In this document: piece by piece, positions 45,339 through 57,630 of the stretch
Layout: every line of letters starts with the position of its first letter
Position numbering within the stretch: the stretch's first letter is position 1
From: Rheum nobile
Lineage: Eukaryota > Streptophyta > Magnoliopsida > Caryophyllales > Polygonaceae
DNA length: 64,000 nucleotides
Assembly (NCBI GenBank): GCA_027886185.1
Contig: WOAB01000211.1
Span: 3,820,001 to 3,884,000 of the forward strand
Direction: 5' to 3'
The notes under the pieces: model-generated
Told to the model about the DNA's origin: nothing
The model's input: the letters and a program-made list of their open reading frames with translations, nothing else
Databases searched by the model: none
Program-made: the position numbers and the translations under genes

Positions 45339-46941
45339 TGATAGGCGTTGTCGTGACACCTAAACAAAATAATCCTAACAAACCTAAACAAGTAGTTTGG
45401 GTAAGCAATGGTCGAATCCCACAGAGAATCAAATACTATTCCAATGATGTAATTGTATACCAACAAGTAACCAAGGGGGTGTTTGTTTAAAAATAAACAA
45501 GTAAACAAAATAAATAAAAACAAAGACTTGAAATCAAATTGGGAAAATAGCTCAGCCAAACAAATATCCACACTTCAGATTGATAGATCGATCATTGATT
45601 ATTCCTAGTCCTCAATACTCATGAATGTACTAATCCCTGTTCTGATATAGTTATCAGTCCAACCAGTCCTGATAACCCTAACTATCAAATAACCTAGAAG
45701 ACCTTCTAGATTGAATCTAACAACAGCAATGAATTCAGGAATAGATAGGTGCATGCAATACTCAACAACCCGTCAGCATTTAACATACAATCAATTCTCT
45801 ACACAAACTAAGGGATCAAGATTCTCAACCAGTCTCCTCTAATCCTTAGTAGTATGATCAATAACAATCTCAACAGGTTGTATAGAAAAGGGGAACCAAT
45901 AGCATAATACTAATCTTCTCTAGGTTGTCAGGCGAGAGGGAACTACTATTAACAAGCTATTTGATATCCTAATCAACAAATCAAGGGGATTCGATATACG
46001 ATCAATGAGATTAAGCACGAGAGAGACTTAAAACAATCATAGAAAGAGTAAAGGAATAACCTCACAATCAAATCAACCAAAGGCTTCAATTGTCTGCCTG
46101 AGCAAAAGGTGCGAAAAACAACAATAGAATGTAGAGTGAAAACTAGGTCTGTCTACGATAAATCTAGAGAGTATAAATACCTAATACTAAAAATATGGTA
46201 AAGATAATAAAAGGAAAATAATAAATAAAAGGAAAAAGAATAAAAGAGAAGAAATTAAGAAAACGAGAAACAAATCATCCGGCTTGTGTGGATTAATGTG
46301 TTGCTTGCTTGTAATTCGGGCCGGTCCACATCAATTCTTCTTCATTTACTTAAGTCAAGGCCCACTCATGTGGCCCAGACCAGCAGCCACGCGGCCCATC
46401 TCCAAGGCAGCCCAACGAATGGCCCAGCGCTCAATCCAACAGATGCGTCAGCGCGCTTACATCACGGTGACGTCATGCTGACATCATCAACCTATCAGCG
46501 CCTGCGTCAGCAACTCCATCTCTCTCCTTCCGCATAGGTTGGCGTCTTCCTATGTGGGCTTCAGCCTTCTTCCATTTGTGGACCGGTCTGTTCCAATTCC
46601 ATGCCTTATTTAATAGGTCGGCCTGCTTCATTTAATATGGGCTGGTTCATATTATTAAAAACACCAAGCCCGAATTCAATTTATATGCTCAGCTTCGATT
46701 GATTAACCAGCGATCGCGGGTAATTTCCCGCGCCCGCGGTTCGTTCTCTGCAGCACTGTTTTCCTTTGTTTGTAACTTCGTCTTCACTTCTTCTTCCAAG
46801 GCTCCAACTCCTGTAATTCTTTGCATTTCTTCACTTCAACACTTATCGTCTGAATTATAGAATAACCCCTAAAACTCCTCCATACATCTCCAATAATGTG
46901 TTAACAAGTCATAGTTACGCTATACAAAGTAGAGCGTATCA
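45339..46941 (-). repeat. Athila-like LTR A (3' LTR)
   Basis: 1603 bp, TGATAGGCGTTG to GCGTATCA on the plus strand. It differs from LTR B by a 12-bp segment near 46420, present here and absent in B, and scattered substitutions. Confidence 0.93.
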
Positions 46942-46960
46942 AATTCCCCCATGCTTAGAC
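46942..46960 (-). promoter_or_regulatory. Polypurine tract of Athila-like element
   Basis: The minus strand reads GCATGGGGGAATT right up to the LTR. Similar G-runs with the same neighbours recur at about 47117 and 47551. Confidence 0.75.
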
Positions 46961-48258
46961 CTTGCTCGTCCGCGAGTAAGCTAATAAAAACATACTTCTA
47001 ATCATGAAATTCAAAGGTCTCAGGAAGCATAAACAAATCTGAACCCAACACATGCAACACACCTCCAACACACCCCATCAACACAACACAAATAATCAAC
47101 GTAAAGGAAGCAGAGTATTTCCCCCACGCTTAACCCGAACACCATAGAGTGAATAAAAATCTAATCCTAGCCTCCATCTATCTTCTTATACCTCCCAGAG
47201 AGACCTACCCGAATCCTCCTTATATCACCTCTTCTTATGTCACCACGCCAGGTAAAATGATGATTCCTAAAAATCACTCTTCTTCTTTTTCACTCATTTT
47301 GCCAAGGCGCCCTTTCGGGTTTTCACCAAGCCACTCATTTCATTTTTCAATAGATGGGCTCACATAAACTCACATCACTCTTGACCAATTTTTACCCCAG
47401 CCTAATGCTGGTCCAATCCACCTGCTTATTACCTAAGCCGCCCTTTCAGGTTTTCGACTTATCCCAGGATTTTTCTTTTGCCTTTTTTTCAATTTTTTGG
47501 CTTTTTCTCTTTCTATTTTTTTTTCTCCTCAGCGACTCGCAAGTATAGACCACTCCCCCATGCTTAGACATTGCATTGTCCTCAATGTAATGAAAGACAA
47601 AAAAAAAAAGAATGAAGCACAGGGAAGGGTAGAAAAGTACTCACAACCGTCGCTGAGTTGGCTTGGACTTGGAAGTTGTTGCTGGCGGTAAATCAAAGAA
47701 AACTCATGTCTCTGGTGTTGCGGCGGGTCTTCAAAATCAATTCTTACCGTGCAACCAAAATGAGTCCATTGTAGGGTGTAGTGGAATAGAAAAGAATTCG
47801 GGGTTGCACAACCTTCTACGAACACATGGTGGAGCCCAGATATAATCGTGGTGGGGCTCTAGTGTTCCTCTTCCTCAGCTGTCGAATGTAGGGCCATCAT
47901 CGTTGCCAATTAATGTGTGGGGCTAATGTCTCCTCCTTGGCAACATGATGTGCACCTTCTCTCCATGGGTAACTCTGGACAGCTGGCCTTCGATAGAACT
48001 TTTTTTTTCGATTTTTTTTTTCGACTCTTTTTTTTTGGATTTTTAGTGCAGGGAAATAGGAAGACGTACGTTGTTGGTGCATGGATAACACCGTCTTCAA
48101 TTTGGATGCGGGTCTCCTTCCTGCAAGTTAGTCTAAAATACGAAACAAACTAAAAAAAAAACACAAGGAAAAAAACTGAATTAAGAACTACTTACCTCGG
48201 GTTGCCTCCCGAGCAGCGCCTTGGTTAATGTCGTTGGCCCGACATTGTGCTACTATAG
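46961..48258 (-). other. Non-coding 3' part of Athila-like element
   Basis: About 1.3 kb with homopolymer-rich and low-complexity stretches (T-runs near 47515 and 48000). Two extra PPT-like CCCCCATGCTTAGAC or CCCCCACGCTTAAC segments occur. A stretch at 48193-48240 (CGGGTTGCCTCCCGAGCAGC) probably marks the edge next to the protease. Pol should lie here in a full element and is absent. Confidence 0.6.
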
Positions 48259-48930
48259 TCATGTAATACCACTTAATCCAGAACATAGCACATACTTGTT
48301 ATCAGGAGGGTGTTTCTTATGATCAAACATCTTAAATATCACCCTATCACCCCCATACTTCACAGACACAATACCTCTACTCATCATGATTCGAATGTTA
48401 GCAGTCTTAATAAAAGGCCTACCTAACAGTATAGGGGGCTCATGCATGTCATAACCAATGTCTAACACCACAAAATCAACACGAAAAATCATCTTATTAA
48501 CCTTCACAAGAACATCCTCAACTATTCCTTTCGGATAAGCTTTGGATCCATTCGCAAATTGAATAACTAAATCAGTTTCAAGCAAAGGTCCAAGATCTAG
48601 CAATTGATACACAGAGTAGGGTAACACATTAATAGATGAGCCTAAGTCTATCATGCAGTGATCAAACCTAGAGTAACCTATATCACAAGGAATATTAAAC
48701 ATGTCAGGGTCACTACACTTTTCAGGCAAACGCCTTCCGAATGCAGCATACACATGTTCATTCAAATTAATTACTCCTGTCAATTTCTTCCTCTTCCTAG
48801 GCCAGCATAAACATCTCATATATTTAGCAAATTTAGGCACAGCATGCATCAGATTAAGTAAAGAGAGATTTACCTTATGCTCACCTATGGAGTTGCGCGG
48901 CTCCATATCGGGCTTCGGCTTCTTCTTCAC
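48259..48930 (-). pseudogene. Retropepsin-like protease domain of Athila-like gag-pol
   Basis: Open frame of 223 codons. It carries the aspartic protease of the polyprotein, which would cut Gag-Pol. The active site reads D95-L-G-S-S-I-N-V-L-P, the plant Athila-type variant of D-T/S-G. The flap-side motif is I-L-L-G-R-P at 167-172. The N-terminal part has a P-x-F-A-K-Y-M segment typical of the gag-protease linker. No RT follows, so the product would be an isolated protease piece. The start shown is just the first Met; the true protein would be a fusion with gag upstream. Confidence 0.85.
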
Positions 48931-49106
48931 GTTTAGCTTCTTAGGAAGGTGAGGAGGTGGCTTCTTAGGATCACGAGGTGAGGAGTGTAATCAACATGAA
49001 TCGCTTCCAAAGGGTATTCGCGAAGAACTGACCCGCAAAATTTTGTCCAAACCTGCGGACGCTGGTTCTCGACTTTCCATTTTCGCTCATCTGTGGTCAC
49101 GGTTCC
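48931..49106 (-). other. Broken linker between gag and protease
   Basis: K- and P-rich coding-like sequence with frame breaks joining the gag piece to the protease. Confidence 0.4.
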
Positions 49107-49448
49107 TTAGCAAAAGGGCTCCTCTTTCGTTCCTCCTTTCAGCGTGGATATGACACTCACATTATCCACTGGAGTCGGTTTCGGTTGGGGTAGTGGTCTT
49201 TCAAAGTCCTCCTTCATCTTTGCCACAACTTGAGTCAACCTTCCGAGCTGAGTTGCCAAATTTCCAACTTGAGTTGTTAAAAGTTGGATGTTGGAGTGTG
49301 ACTCCTGATGAATAGTCATCATGCTCTGCACAAGTGACTTGATGATGTCCTCCATTGACATAAATGAACTTTGGCTCGTCTCTTGAGGTTCAGGGTAGTA
49401 ATGGGGCCAGCCTTGCTGCTGATAATAAAAATTCTCAAATGCTGCCAT
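49107..49448 (-). pseudogene. Gag C-terminal fragment of Athila-like element, copy 1
   Basis: The 113-codon open frame starts M-A-A-F-E-N-F-Y-Y and has the heptad-like segment N-I-Q-L-L-T-T-Q-V-G-N-L-A-T-Q-L, matching the Q-T-Q-V-G-Q-L-A coiled-coil stretch at the end of plant Athila/Tat gags, then a P-rich tail. The gag core and any zinc knuckle are missing. Confidence 0.75.
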
Positions 49449-49886
49449 CTTTCTGGATTAAGATCTCAATGAAAAGAATTAGTAACACAGGTGTGGACCA
49501 TAAGATAGGTCCACACAACAGTTGGTACTGGAGTCGGTTTCGGTTGGGGTAGTGGTCTTTCAAAATCCTCATTCATCTTTGCCACAACTTGAGTCAACCT
49601 TCCGAGCTGAGTTGCCAAATTTCCAACTTGAGTTGTTAAAAGTTGGATGTTGGAGTGTGACTCCTGATGAATAGTCATCATGCTCTGCACAAGTGACTTG
49701 ATGATGTCCTCCATTGACATAAATGAACTTTGGCTCGTCTCTTGAGGTTCAGGGTAGTAATGGGGCCAACCTTACTGTTGATAATAAAAATTCTCAAATG
49801 TTGCCATCTTTCTGGATTAAGATCTCAATGAAAAGAATTAGTAACACGGGTGTGAACTGTAAGATAGGTCCACACAACAGTTGGTA
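49169..49886 (-). repeat. Direct tandem duplication of gag segment, 2 x about 359 bp
   Basis: Copies 49169-49527 and 49528-49886 are nearly identical, including the Q-V-G-N-L-A coding part (second copy open at 49466-49720) and a GATAGGTCCACACAACAG segment that closes each copy. The second copy has a stop in the Y-Y-Q-Q region. Confidence 0.92.
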
Positions 49887-49919
49887 CACAAACACACAAT
49901 CAGACTAGTAATTTAGATT

Positions 49920-49936
49920 CCCCGGCAACGGCGCCA
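49920..49936 (-). promoter_or_regulatory. Primer binding site, Athila-like element
   Basis: The minus strand reads TGGCGCCGTTGCCGGGG, three bases from LTR B. This is the site described for Athila-type elements as complementary to tRNA-Asp. Confidence 0.88.
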
Positions 49937-49939
49937 ATT

Positions 49940-51529
49940 TGATAGGCGTTGTCGTGACACCCAAACAAAATAATCCTAACAAACCTAAACAAGTAGTTTG
50001 GGTAAGCAAGGGTCGAATCCCACAGAGAATCAAATATTATTTCAACGATGTAATTGTATACCAACAAGTAACCAAGGGGGGTTTGTTTAAAAATAAACAA
50101 GTAAACTAAATAAATAAAAACAAAGACTTGAAATCAAATTGGGAAAATAGCTCAGCCAAACAAATATCCACACTTCAGATTGATAGATCGATCATTGATT
50201 ATTCCTAGTCCTCGATACTCATGAATATACTAATCCCTGTTCTGATATAGTTATCAGTCCAACCAGTCCTGATAACCATAACTATCAAATAACCTAGAAG
50301 ACCTTCTAGATTGAATCTAACAGCAGCAATGAATTCAGGAATAGATAGGTGCATGCAATACTCAATAACCCGTCAGCATTTAACATACAATCAATTCTCT
50401 ACACAAACTAAGGGATCAAGATTCTCAACCAGTCTCCTCCAATCCTTAGTAGTATGATCAATAACAATCTCAACATGTTGTATAGAAAAGGGGAACCAAT
50501 AGCATAATACTAATCTTCTCTAGGTTGTTAGGCTAGAGGGAACTACTATTAACAAGCTATTTGATATCCTAATCAACAAATCAAGGGGAATCGGTATACG
50601 ATCAATGAGATTAAGCACGAGAGAGAATTAAAACAATCATAGAAAGAGTAAAGGAATAACCTCACAATCAAATCAACCAAAGGCTTCAATTGTCTGCCTG
50701 AGCAAAAGGTGCGAAAAACAACAATAGAATGTAGAGTGAAAACTAGGTCTGCCTACGATAAATCTAGAGAGTATAAATACCTAATACTATAAATATGGTA
50801 AAGATAATAAAAGGAAAATAATAAATAAAAGGAAAAAGAATAAAAGAGAAGAAATTAAGAAAACGAGAAACAAATCATCCGGCTCGTGTGGATTAATGTG
50901 CTGCTTGCTTGTAATTCGGGCCGGTCCACATCAATTCTTCTTCATTTACTTAAGTCAAGGCCCACTCATATGGCCCAGACCAGCAGCCACGCGGCCCAAC
51001 TCCAAGGCAGCCCAACGCTCAATCCAACAGATGCGTCAGCGCGCTTACGTCACGGTGACGTCATGCTGATGTCATCAACCTGTTAGCGCATGCGTCAGCA
51101 ACTCCATCTCTCTCCTTCCGCATGGTCTGGCGTCTTCCTATGTGGGCTTCAGCCTTCTTCCATTTGTGGGCCGGCCTGTTCCAATTCCATGCCTTATTTA
51201 ATAGGCCGGCCTGCTTCATTTAATATGGGCTGGTTCATATTATTAAAAACACCAAGCCCGAATTCAATTTATATGCTCAGCTTCGATTGATTAACCAGCG
51301 ATCGCGGGTAATTTCCCGTGCCCGTGGTTCGTTCTCTGCAGCACTGTTTTCCTTTGTTTGTAACTCCGTCTTCACTTCTTCTTCCAAGGCTCCAACTCCT
51401 GTAATTCTTTGCATTTCTTCACTTCAACACTTATCGTCTGAATTACAGAATAACCCCGAAAACTCCTCCATACATCTCCAATAATGTGTTAACAAGTCAT
51501 AGTTACGCTATACAAAGTAGATCGTATCA
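49940..51529 (-). repeat. Athila-like LTR B (5' LTR)
   Basis: 1590 bp, TGATAGGCGTTG to TCGTATCA on the plus strand. The partner of LTR A. Confidence 0.93.
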
Positions 51530-51658
51530 CTACTCCCGCCCTAGCACGCTTAACTTCATAGTTCTTTGTCCTCACTTGAACCATGGAAATTGAAGAGCTC
51601 TTGTTGACATGGGTAGCACTCTAATGCTTATAAAGGATTACGATTCTGGGGTATTACA

Positions 51659-52560
51659 TAAAATGGCCAATAATGCTTCGGAGATATCCACCCTTTTTTG
51701 AGCATGCATGGTGTTCGCTTCCATGGGATACCGCACATTATAGTGTACGATAGAGACTTAAAATTTGTGAGTTATTTTTGGAAGATTCTTTGGGATAAAC
51801 TAGGAACCAACCTCCTACTTTCGACTAGTTACCATCCCCGGATTGATGGCGGGATCGAGGTGACCAACCGGACTGTAGGAACACTCCTTAGAACCATGCT
51901 TAGGTCCAACTCTCACCATTGGGAAGACATACTCCATTTTGTTGAGTTTTGCTATAACAGGTATGTCCACTCGACGACCAAGCTCACTCCATTCGAGAAA
52001 GTTTATGAAAGGAACCCGCTCATACCTATGGATTTGACGCCCACCTGCTACATGATGCCGAGAACTTCCAAGGAGACAAGAGGGAGGACTTTGTCAAGGA
52101 GATCCCTGAGCGCACAATGATCTTGCATGAGCGTCGCGCAGCCCAATATAAGCATTAGGCCAACAAGGGTCGTCGACGTGTTGTCTTTGCCCCCTTGTAT
52201 GGCTTCACCTACGTCGTGAGCGTTTTCCCACACAAGGTTGCATGAACCTCAATCCACGAGGGGATGGGCCAATAAAGATTTTGGAACACTACGATGACAC
52301 TGCATATCGCCTTGAGCTCCCAGCTGAGTACGGAGTTCCCCCCACGATTAACGTGGCAGACCTTTCACCCTATGTCCCTCTAGTGTACAACGAGGACAAA
52401 CCAGGGACGATTTACGACCAAGGAGGGGAGAGTGATAAGCCCCAACCCCCCCTAGACGGCGAAGGACGAAGAAGAGATGATGATCTTGAGATCCACCGGC
52501 CCCGTGACTAGGTCCCGCGCTCGTGCCATCGCGCGCACCATTCAATCCTTAGTCACCCGG
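51659..52560 (+). pseudogene. Gypsy pol copy G2, integrase core and C-terminus
   Basis: Resumes the gene broken at 45259. Open frame 51698-52120 has V-R-F-H-G-I-P, the second catalytic aspartate in I-V-Y-D-R-D, and the glutamate in D-G-G-I-E-V-T-N, then Y-N-R-Y-V-H-S-T-T-K-L-T-P-F-E. The next open frame, 52242-52511, has G-D-G-P-I-K-I-L and T-I-N-V-A-D-L-S-P-Y. Another frame at 52477 gives T-G-P-V-T-R-S-R-A-R. Frameshifts near 52110 and 52470. Closest relative in the window is G1. Confidence 0.88.
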
Positions 52561-53300
52561 ATGCTTACTTGGAATAGCACCACCGCATCCTCAACATCAA
52601 CCATGGTGACCTTTGAAGACACGCCCCTTGGCATAACCATTTTGCGCAATGCCGTGCACCCCATGCTGACACCATCACGCTTTGCGCTTCCCTCGCGTGA
52701 GTCTCACTTCACCACGCGTGACTGCAACCAGCGCACTACCATCGATGCCAACGCATGGATGCCTATGTTTCCCATACTTTGTAATTTTGAGGTTATTTGT
52801 CTGAACATTTCTACTTTGGAATATTTTCATTTTGAGGTTATTTCTTGCTCTACACTTTCCAGTTTGGGCATGTGCGTAGCTCTTGTGAAAGCGCCGGCCC
52901 ATTACTGATGCTCATCTTATGGCCGAGTGCCTTAGAATATTTATAGCACGTTGAGTGCTTCATTTGTTATTTACGTTTAGCATTGGTTTAATTGAATTTG
53001 ACTTTCTCCTCTTTAAACCCTAGGCGTCACCCTTGTTCTTGTTCGATTCAACCCAAGACGATCACGTTCGTCTAGATTTGAGTTCATCACATTGAACTCT
53101 TGTTGGTTTGCATAACTTCAATCAGTTTGAGGGTGTGTTCATCATTTGGCGACCATCACGTTGGTAGCCATCCAAATTCAAGTGATTACGAAAAGATCTG
53201 AGGAGAAAGCAGTGACTTGCCTGGTCTACGATCGCTTCTGAGGCGAAAGAGGCATCATCTGAGGCTTGTTTTACATCACATACCAACAACACACTACTCC
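52561..53300 (+). repeat. Probable 3' non-coding/LTR region of G2
   Basis: Corresponds in position to 4769-5240 after G1. It has a TTTATAGC TATA-like site near 52940, a C-rich leader with AAACCCTAGGCGTCACC, and a TTTGGCGACCATCAC segment near 53139 that resembles an LTR/PBS junction. No second copy in the window, so limits are unproven. Confidence 0.4.
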
Positions 53301-53950
53301 ATTCTTCAATACTACTCTCATCAATCTCAATCGGAAGCCTAAAACAACATCATTTTGCCTTTTTTGTTTCTTTGAATATGCTCCAAGTTGTACATCATAA
53401 ACCCTAACCGAAAAGCTCACATACTGGAATGTATTTTTTTAGGGTTAAATGTTACGTAGTCTCTTCAATGCAAGAAAACATCGATCGAAAGCCCTAGACC
53501 TCCACATGCCACCTTCTCTTTATCCTCTATAGATCAGAGCTAGAATGCCATCAGATTCAATTGAATCTCTCTGAAGTCGAAGCCCTAATTCAATCTCCAA
53601 GTTGTCTTCATTGTACTACACAATGCATAGGCAGTGAAAGGCTTGTGTATATTCAATTTCCAAATCAAACGCATTGATAGGCAATGTTTTTTCGACTCAT
53701 CTATTGTTCCCCCAATCGCCACTTCCTCACACTCTTCCTATAAAAGTTGCAAACTTTGAATCTTCACCGATGCCATAATTAAATCTCGATATCTCAAATT
53801 CAACCTTTATTTGATCAAAGCCCTCTACTTTGAGAGGGAAACCAATCCCAACATGTGAGAACGAGTATTAAAGAAAACTCCCACAACGTCTAGAAGATCC
53901 CAAAGAGAGATCTATCACAATCCATCTTATACAATTATCGCAAAATTATA
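53301..53950. other. Unassigned region
   Basis: No convincing frame or repeat on either strand. Confidence 0.5.
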
Positions 53951-54238
53951 CTCCCTCCGTGCAGTAATAAGTGTCATTTAGCCTTCAATTTTGTTAAGAA
54001 ATATTTGTCATTTTATAGATTTTGGTAATGATTTATTGGTGAGTTGCGATGTATGTTATTGGTAATTGCACATATTGATATTTCTATACAAATTTTCTTT
54101 ATTCATTGGTTAAAAATGATGTGGGTAATTATTTATTTGTAAATTTTAGGAAACATTTGTAGTGTATTAGCTTAATGAATACATTTCTTAATATTTGTTT
54201 CAAAGACTAAAATGACAAGTATTATTAAACAGATGGAG
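53951..54238. mobile_element. Stowaway-like MITE
   Basis: 288 bp bounded by TA dinucleotides. The ends CTCCCTCCGTGCAGTAATAA and CTCCATCTGTTTAATAATAC (right end, reversed) are inverted repeats, and the CTCCCTCCGT start is the usual Stowaway terminus (Tc1/mariner). Interior AT-rich, non-coding. Confidence 0.88.
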
Positions 54239-55388
54239 TACTATATTATGGTCTGAATCATAAAATAATACTATAACTTATAAGAGGGAGTTTTAAGTGA
54301 AAACACCTCTTAAGATTAAAAAAAAAAGATAAGCATTTTGGATCATTGGATCAAGGGGTAAGGGATGGATAGGATTAGAAGGAATGAGTGATATTTTTGT
54401 AAATATCGACCGAACTTTTCTTTTTCAGACCACAAATCCCCCTCCTCCCCACCCTGATCGATAATTGTTGTTATACTTATGTAACATTTATACACTAAAT
54501 TTTCATAAATGTATACTATATATTCATAAAGTTTATTGTAGAAGTTTACAAACTAAATTGAACTAGTGATTTACAAAGAAACTTTATATTAGAGATTCAT
54601 TGATTATATCAAGTATGAACCTGTATTGTACTAAATGTGAACCTCAAGTATAGTTTATAGTTATTAAACATTAACACTTTACATTTAGTATGATGAAATG
54701 CATGTTTATTAAATGTGAAGCTTTAATATATTAATTATGAACCTTAGTCTACGAGGTACATATGTGCAACTTTGAGCATGTTCATGTTTCATATTTTGTT
54801 TACTTAGTCTATGAGGTTCATATGTAACATGCACATATTTATATATATATATATATATATATTATTTATCAAAAGTTTATAAACTAGAGGTGTATATGTT
54901 AGGTGTTGATGCTCATATCTTGTCATCTAAGGTTCATATATGATAATTGATAAAGTCAAGGTTCATAAACTAAAGGTTCATATGTTATGTGTTGATGTTC
55001 ATATATTGTAATCTAAGGTTCATATATGTTATTGTCAACATTCATATTAAAGATGTTTTAAACCCAATCCACAATTATTTTTGGCGAAAAATAGATAATA
55101 AAATATTTGTGCTAAGAAATGTAATTATTTTGGGCGGAGAATTTCAAAATATGTGCTCAAAATTGTAATTACTAATACCGGGTAATTAAAATTATGGTAA
55201 GCTATAATATTGAAAAATATGGAGTTAAATTGTAATTAATTTGGGTGAAATTAAAAAAAATAGAAATATGAGGTTAAAACTATATTATTAGATAAATACA
55301 TATCCTTTAGATAATTGCATGGATTTGGGGTAGAAACTTTTTTTAAAAAAGATAAGAAGAGAATGAATAGGGAGGTGAATGAGTTTAA
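54239..55388. repeat. AT-rich spacer with short repeated GGTTCATATG words
   Basis: Between 54600 and 55040 the words GGTTCATATG, GTTCATATATG and ATGAACCT recur many times in loose spacing. A (TA)n run of about 24 bp sits at 54839-54862. No coding. Confidence 0.6.
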
Positions 55389-56659
55389 GGGTTTGTTCGG
55401 TATAGTTAAAGCTTTTCAAAGCTGAAGTTGGAATTAGTAGTTAGAGGTGAGTAAAGCTGATAGTAGTTGCTGGAAGCCGGAGCTGGAATAACGAGTTGAA
55501 AGTGAAATTGGTGTTCGGTATGATCTAGCTGGAACTCGATAAATGACCTATTAAATGACAAAAATGCCCTCTTGAATTTTTAAACTTCTAGAACACGTGA
55601 GTTGCACGTGGCTTTAGAAAAACAATGAAATTTTTGCACGTGCCTTCATTTCTATCCACAGGTGAATGATCCTTCACAATCACACTCGACATTCTCTTCC
55701 AGATTTGTCCCTGTGCTTGGCAAAAATTAGGGTTACACAACCGCAATCTCTCCTCCATTTCAAGCTCCTTCTCAAGCTCTCTTGTAGATCGAATATAATC
55801 AGTCGTTCATCAAACCGCAATATCTCGTCCATTTTAACCTTATTTCTTCTTTCTGTCAGATTTTTTAAGTTGAATAAACAAGTTACTTGTTTGTGTAGGT
55901 GATAGAACTTCTACGAATTTCTGCAATCGTGTTCAAGATCTGGTACATCTAATTTCTTATAAAATATTTATCTATTTGTGATGATTGAGTATATGTTGAA
56001 AATTACGGATTCGTTTAGGGTGGCCGAGGTGCTACTTGAGTAATATCAAATTAGGGTTTGTGAATGTTAATTTTACTTGATTAGGCCGATTGATTTATAA
56101 ATGTGTTATTGGAATCTGTCGATTTCATAAACTAGGGTTCAAGGATTGCACAAAAAATATATTATTTTCTAGTTGAGCACATGTGGGAAGTTGATTTGGA
56201 GTCTCTGTATGTCTAAGTGCATGAATTGTTTAACTTATTTAGTGATTGAAGTTTGATTCATCCCTTAACTCCTTGGTGATTGTGATCCTTGTTCATGTAT
56301 GTTTCAGTGCATGATTTGTATAAATCACTGTGTGACTGAATTTATCTTGTTCCAGCTATGAGTTGGCCTACTTATTCATATTATGTTCACATGTGTTGAC
56401 AAATTTGCATATGAAAGTATGATATATGTGGGCCTTCTATTAAATTATTTTTTCCATCTTTGCAAATGTTGACATTAACATGTTCTTGTGTCAACTGGTT
56501 GATGAACATGTGTGTAGTACCAAGATGAACATGAATTTTAAGAAGAAGAATTCATTGATTAATTGATGAACAAGAAATTAGATGTGATAGTTTGATGGTT
56601 ATGTTAGGGTGATATTTGTTTTTGAAATTTTTTTGGGTCTGTTCTTAAGGGAGAGAGGG

Positions 56660-57630
56660 TTGAGCTTATAAATGTAGATTGTAACCTTGGATTGTGGAAA
56701 ATTTGAAGAAAAATGTCCCAAATATCATCAATGTAATCCTCTCAGTAATCATTCCAAAACAAGGGGGAGGAAAAGAAGTTTCCATAGGCAACTAATTTGG
56801 CTTTAAAGTTGATTATCATATGTCGAGCACATGAGAACAAGCATGAGAGGGTCAGTCTTTTAATTTGGTACACATTTCAAACACTTTTGAGGAACAAACA
56901 AGTTTAAAGTGTAGCAAGGATATTTCCAAGAACAAGTTTGATTACATCAAAGGAATTTGGATGTTATGGATTAAAATCAAGTACCAAGAGATTGGTTGTG
57001 GATGGGACCTTGATAAGGGACTTATCACTGCATCTGATTAGTGGTGGGACAAAAAGACCAAGGTATTGTCAATAAATTTAGTAACTCGTGTGATGAGGTT
57101 TAGGGTTCATATGATGTATTAATTGTGTACCACATTGTCTGCATGAAATAAAAGGGTATAAGAGATTCCGTAGGAGGGGTATTGAATTTGAGTTAAGTGA
57201 GTTATAGAATTCTATCTATGGAAGTATAACCGCAAGTAGAAGGCATTGTGTAGCGCATGTGAAGAAGATGGGTATGGATATTATGAGGTAGGAGGGATAA
57301 AGATGTCGTTATAGGCATGGATCAGGACGATTATTTTAATGAGCAGCTGAATTCGGCCCAACAAGAGATTACAACACCTCCTGTGTTTGGTGCAACTTAC
57401 AAGAAACAATCAGTGTCAAGGCAAGGACATTCTTCACGAATATCATGCATGGGTGTGCCAAAAAGAGGCAGACCCTCTCTCTCTCGCTGCCGCATTGTAC
57501 CAGAAGCAGCTTCAACTTGTTAGGGAAAATAGTAAAGATGATCAGTCTATTTGAAGATGAGTTGGGAAGTTCTTCTTGCATGAGAGGGGGGAAAGGTAAA
57601 GTTACACTCTTGAGGTTTGCATGGAGGTCA
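56660..57630 (+). pseudogene. Harbinger ORF1 relic (Myb/SANT-like, DNA-binding)
   Basis: Around 56980-57050 the frame reads Y-Q-E-I-G-C-G-W-D-L-D-K-G-L-I-T-A-S-D followed by a stop where E is usual, then W-W-D-K-K. This fits the third helix region of the plant Myb_DNA-bind_3-type ORF1 of PIF/Harbinger elements, which helps the transposase bind ends. The open frame 57317-57523 (M-D-Q-D-D-Y-F-N-E-Q) may be a later piece. Near 57745 another frame gives D-E-S-R-R-E-W-M-K-F. Many breaks; not functional. Confidence 0.6.

Larger units (their letters stand above)
45339..51529 (-). mobile_element. Athila-like gypsy element, internally deleted
   Basis: 6191 bp on the minus strand, flanked by CTACT on both sides (45334-45338 and 51530-51534). 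Two LTRs of 1603 and 1590 bp enclose about 3.0 kb. Tract order in sense: LTR B, PBS, gag piece, protease, a junction, non-coding, PPT, LTR A. RT, RNase H and integrase are missing, so it is a non-autonomous deletion derivative. The PBS fits the tRNA-Asp type reported for Athila elements. LTRs are very similar, indicating a fairly recent insertion; divergence was not computed. Confidence 0.93.
45260..51658 (-). mobile_element. Solo Cassandra LTR, split by Athila-like element
   Basis: Two pieces, 45260-45338 and 51535-51658, join into a 203-bp minus-strand Cassandra LTR (TGTAAGG to GGGGTATTACA on the plus strand) like LTR2 at 44313. No second LTR or internal domain is present, so it is a solo LTR in the G2 pol. 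The later Athila-like insertion falls within the 5S-like segment, between box A and box C. Confidence 0.88.

Noticed and set aside
47149..48153. Short plus-strand frames in the Athila-like 3' region as genes
   Set aside because: They run through T-rich and homopolymer stretches of a non-coding element part on the opposite strand.
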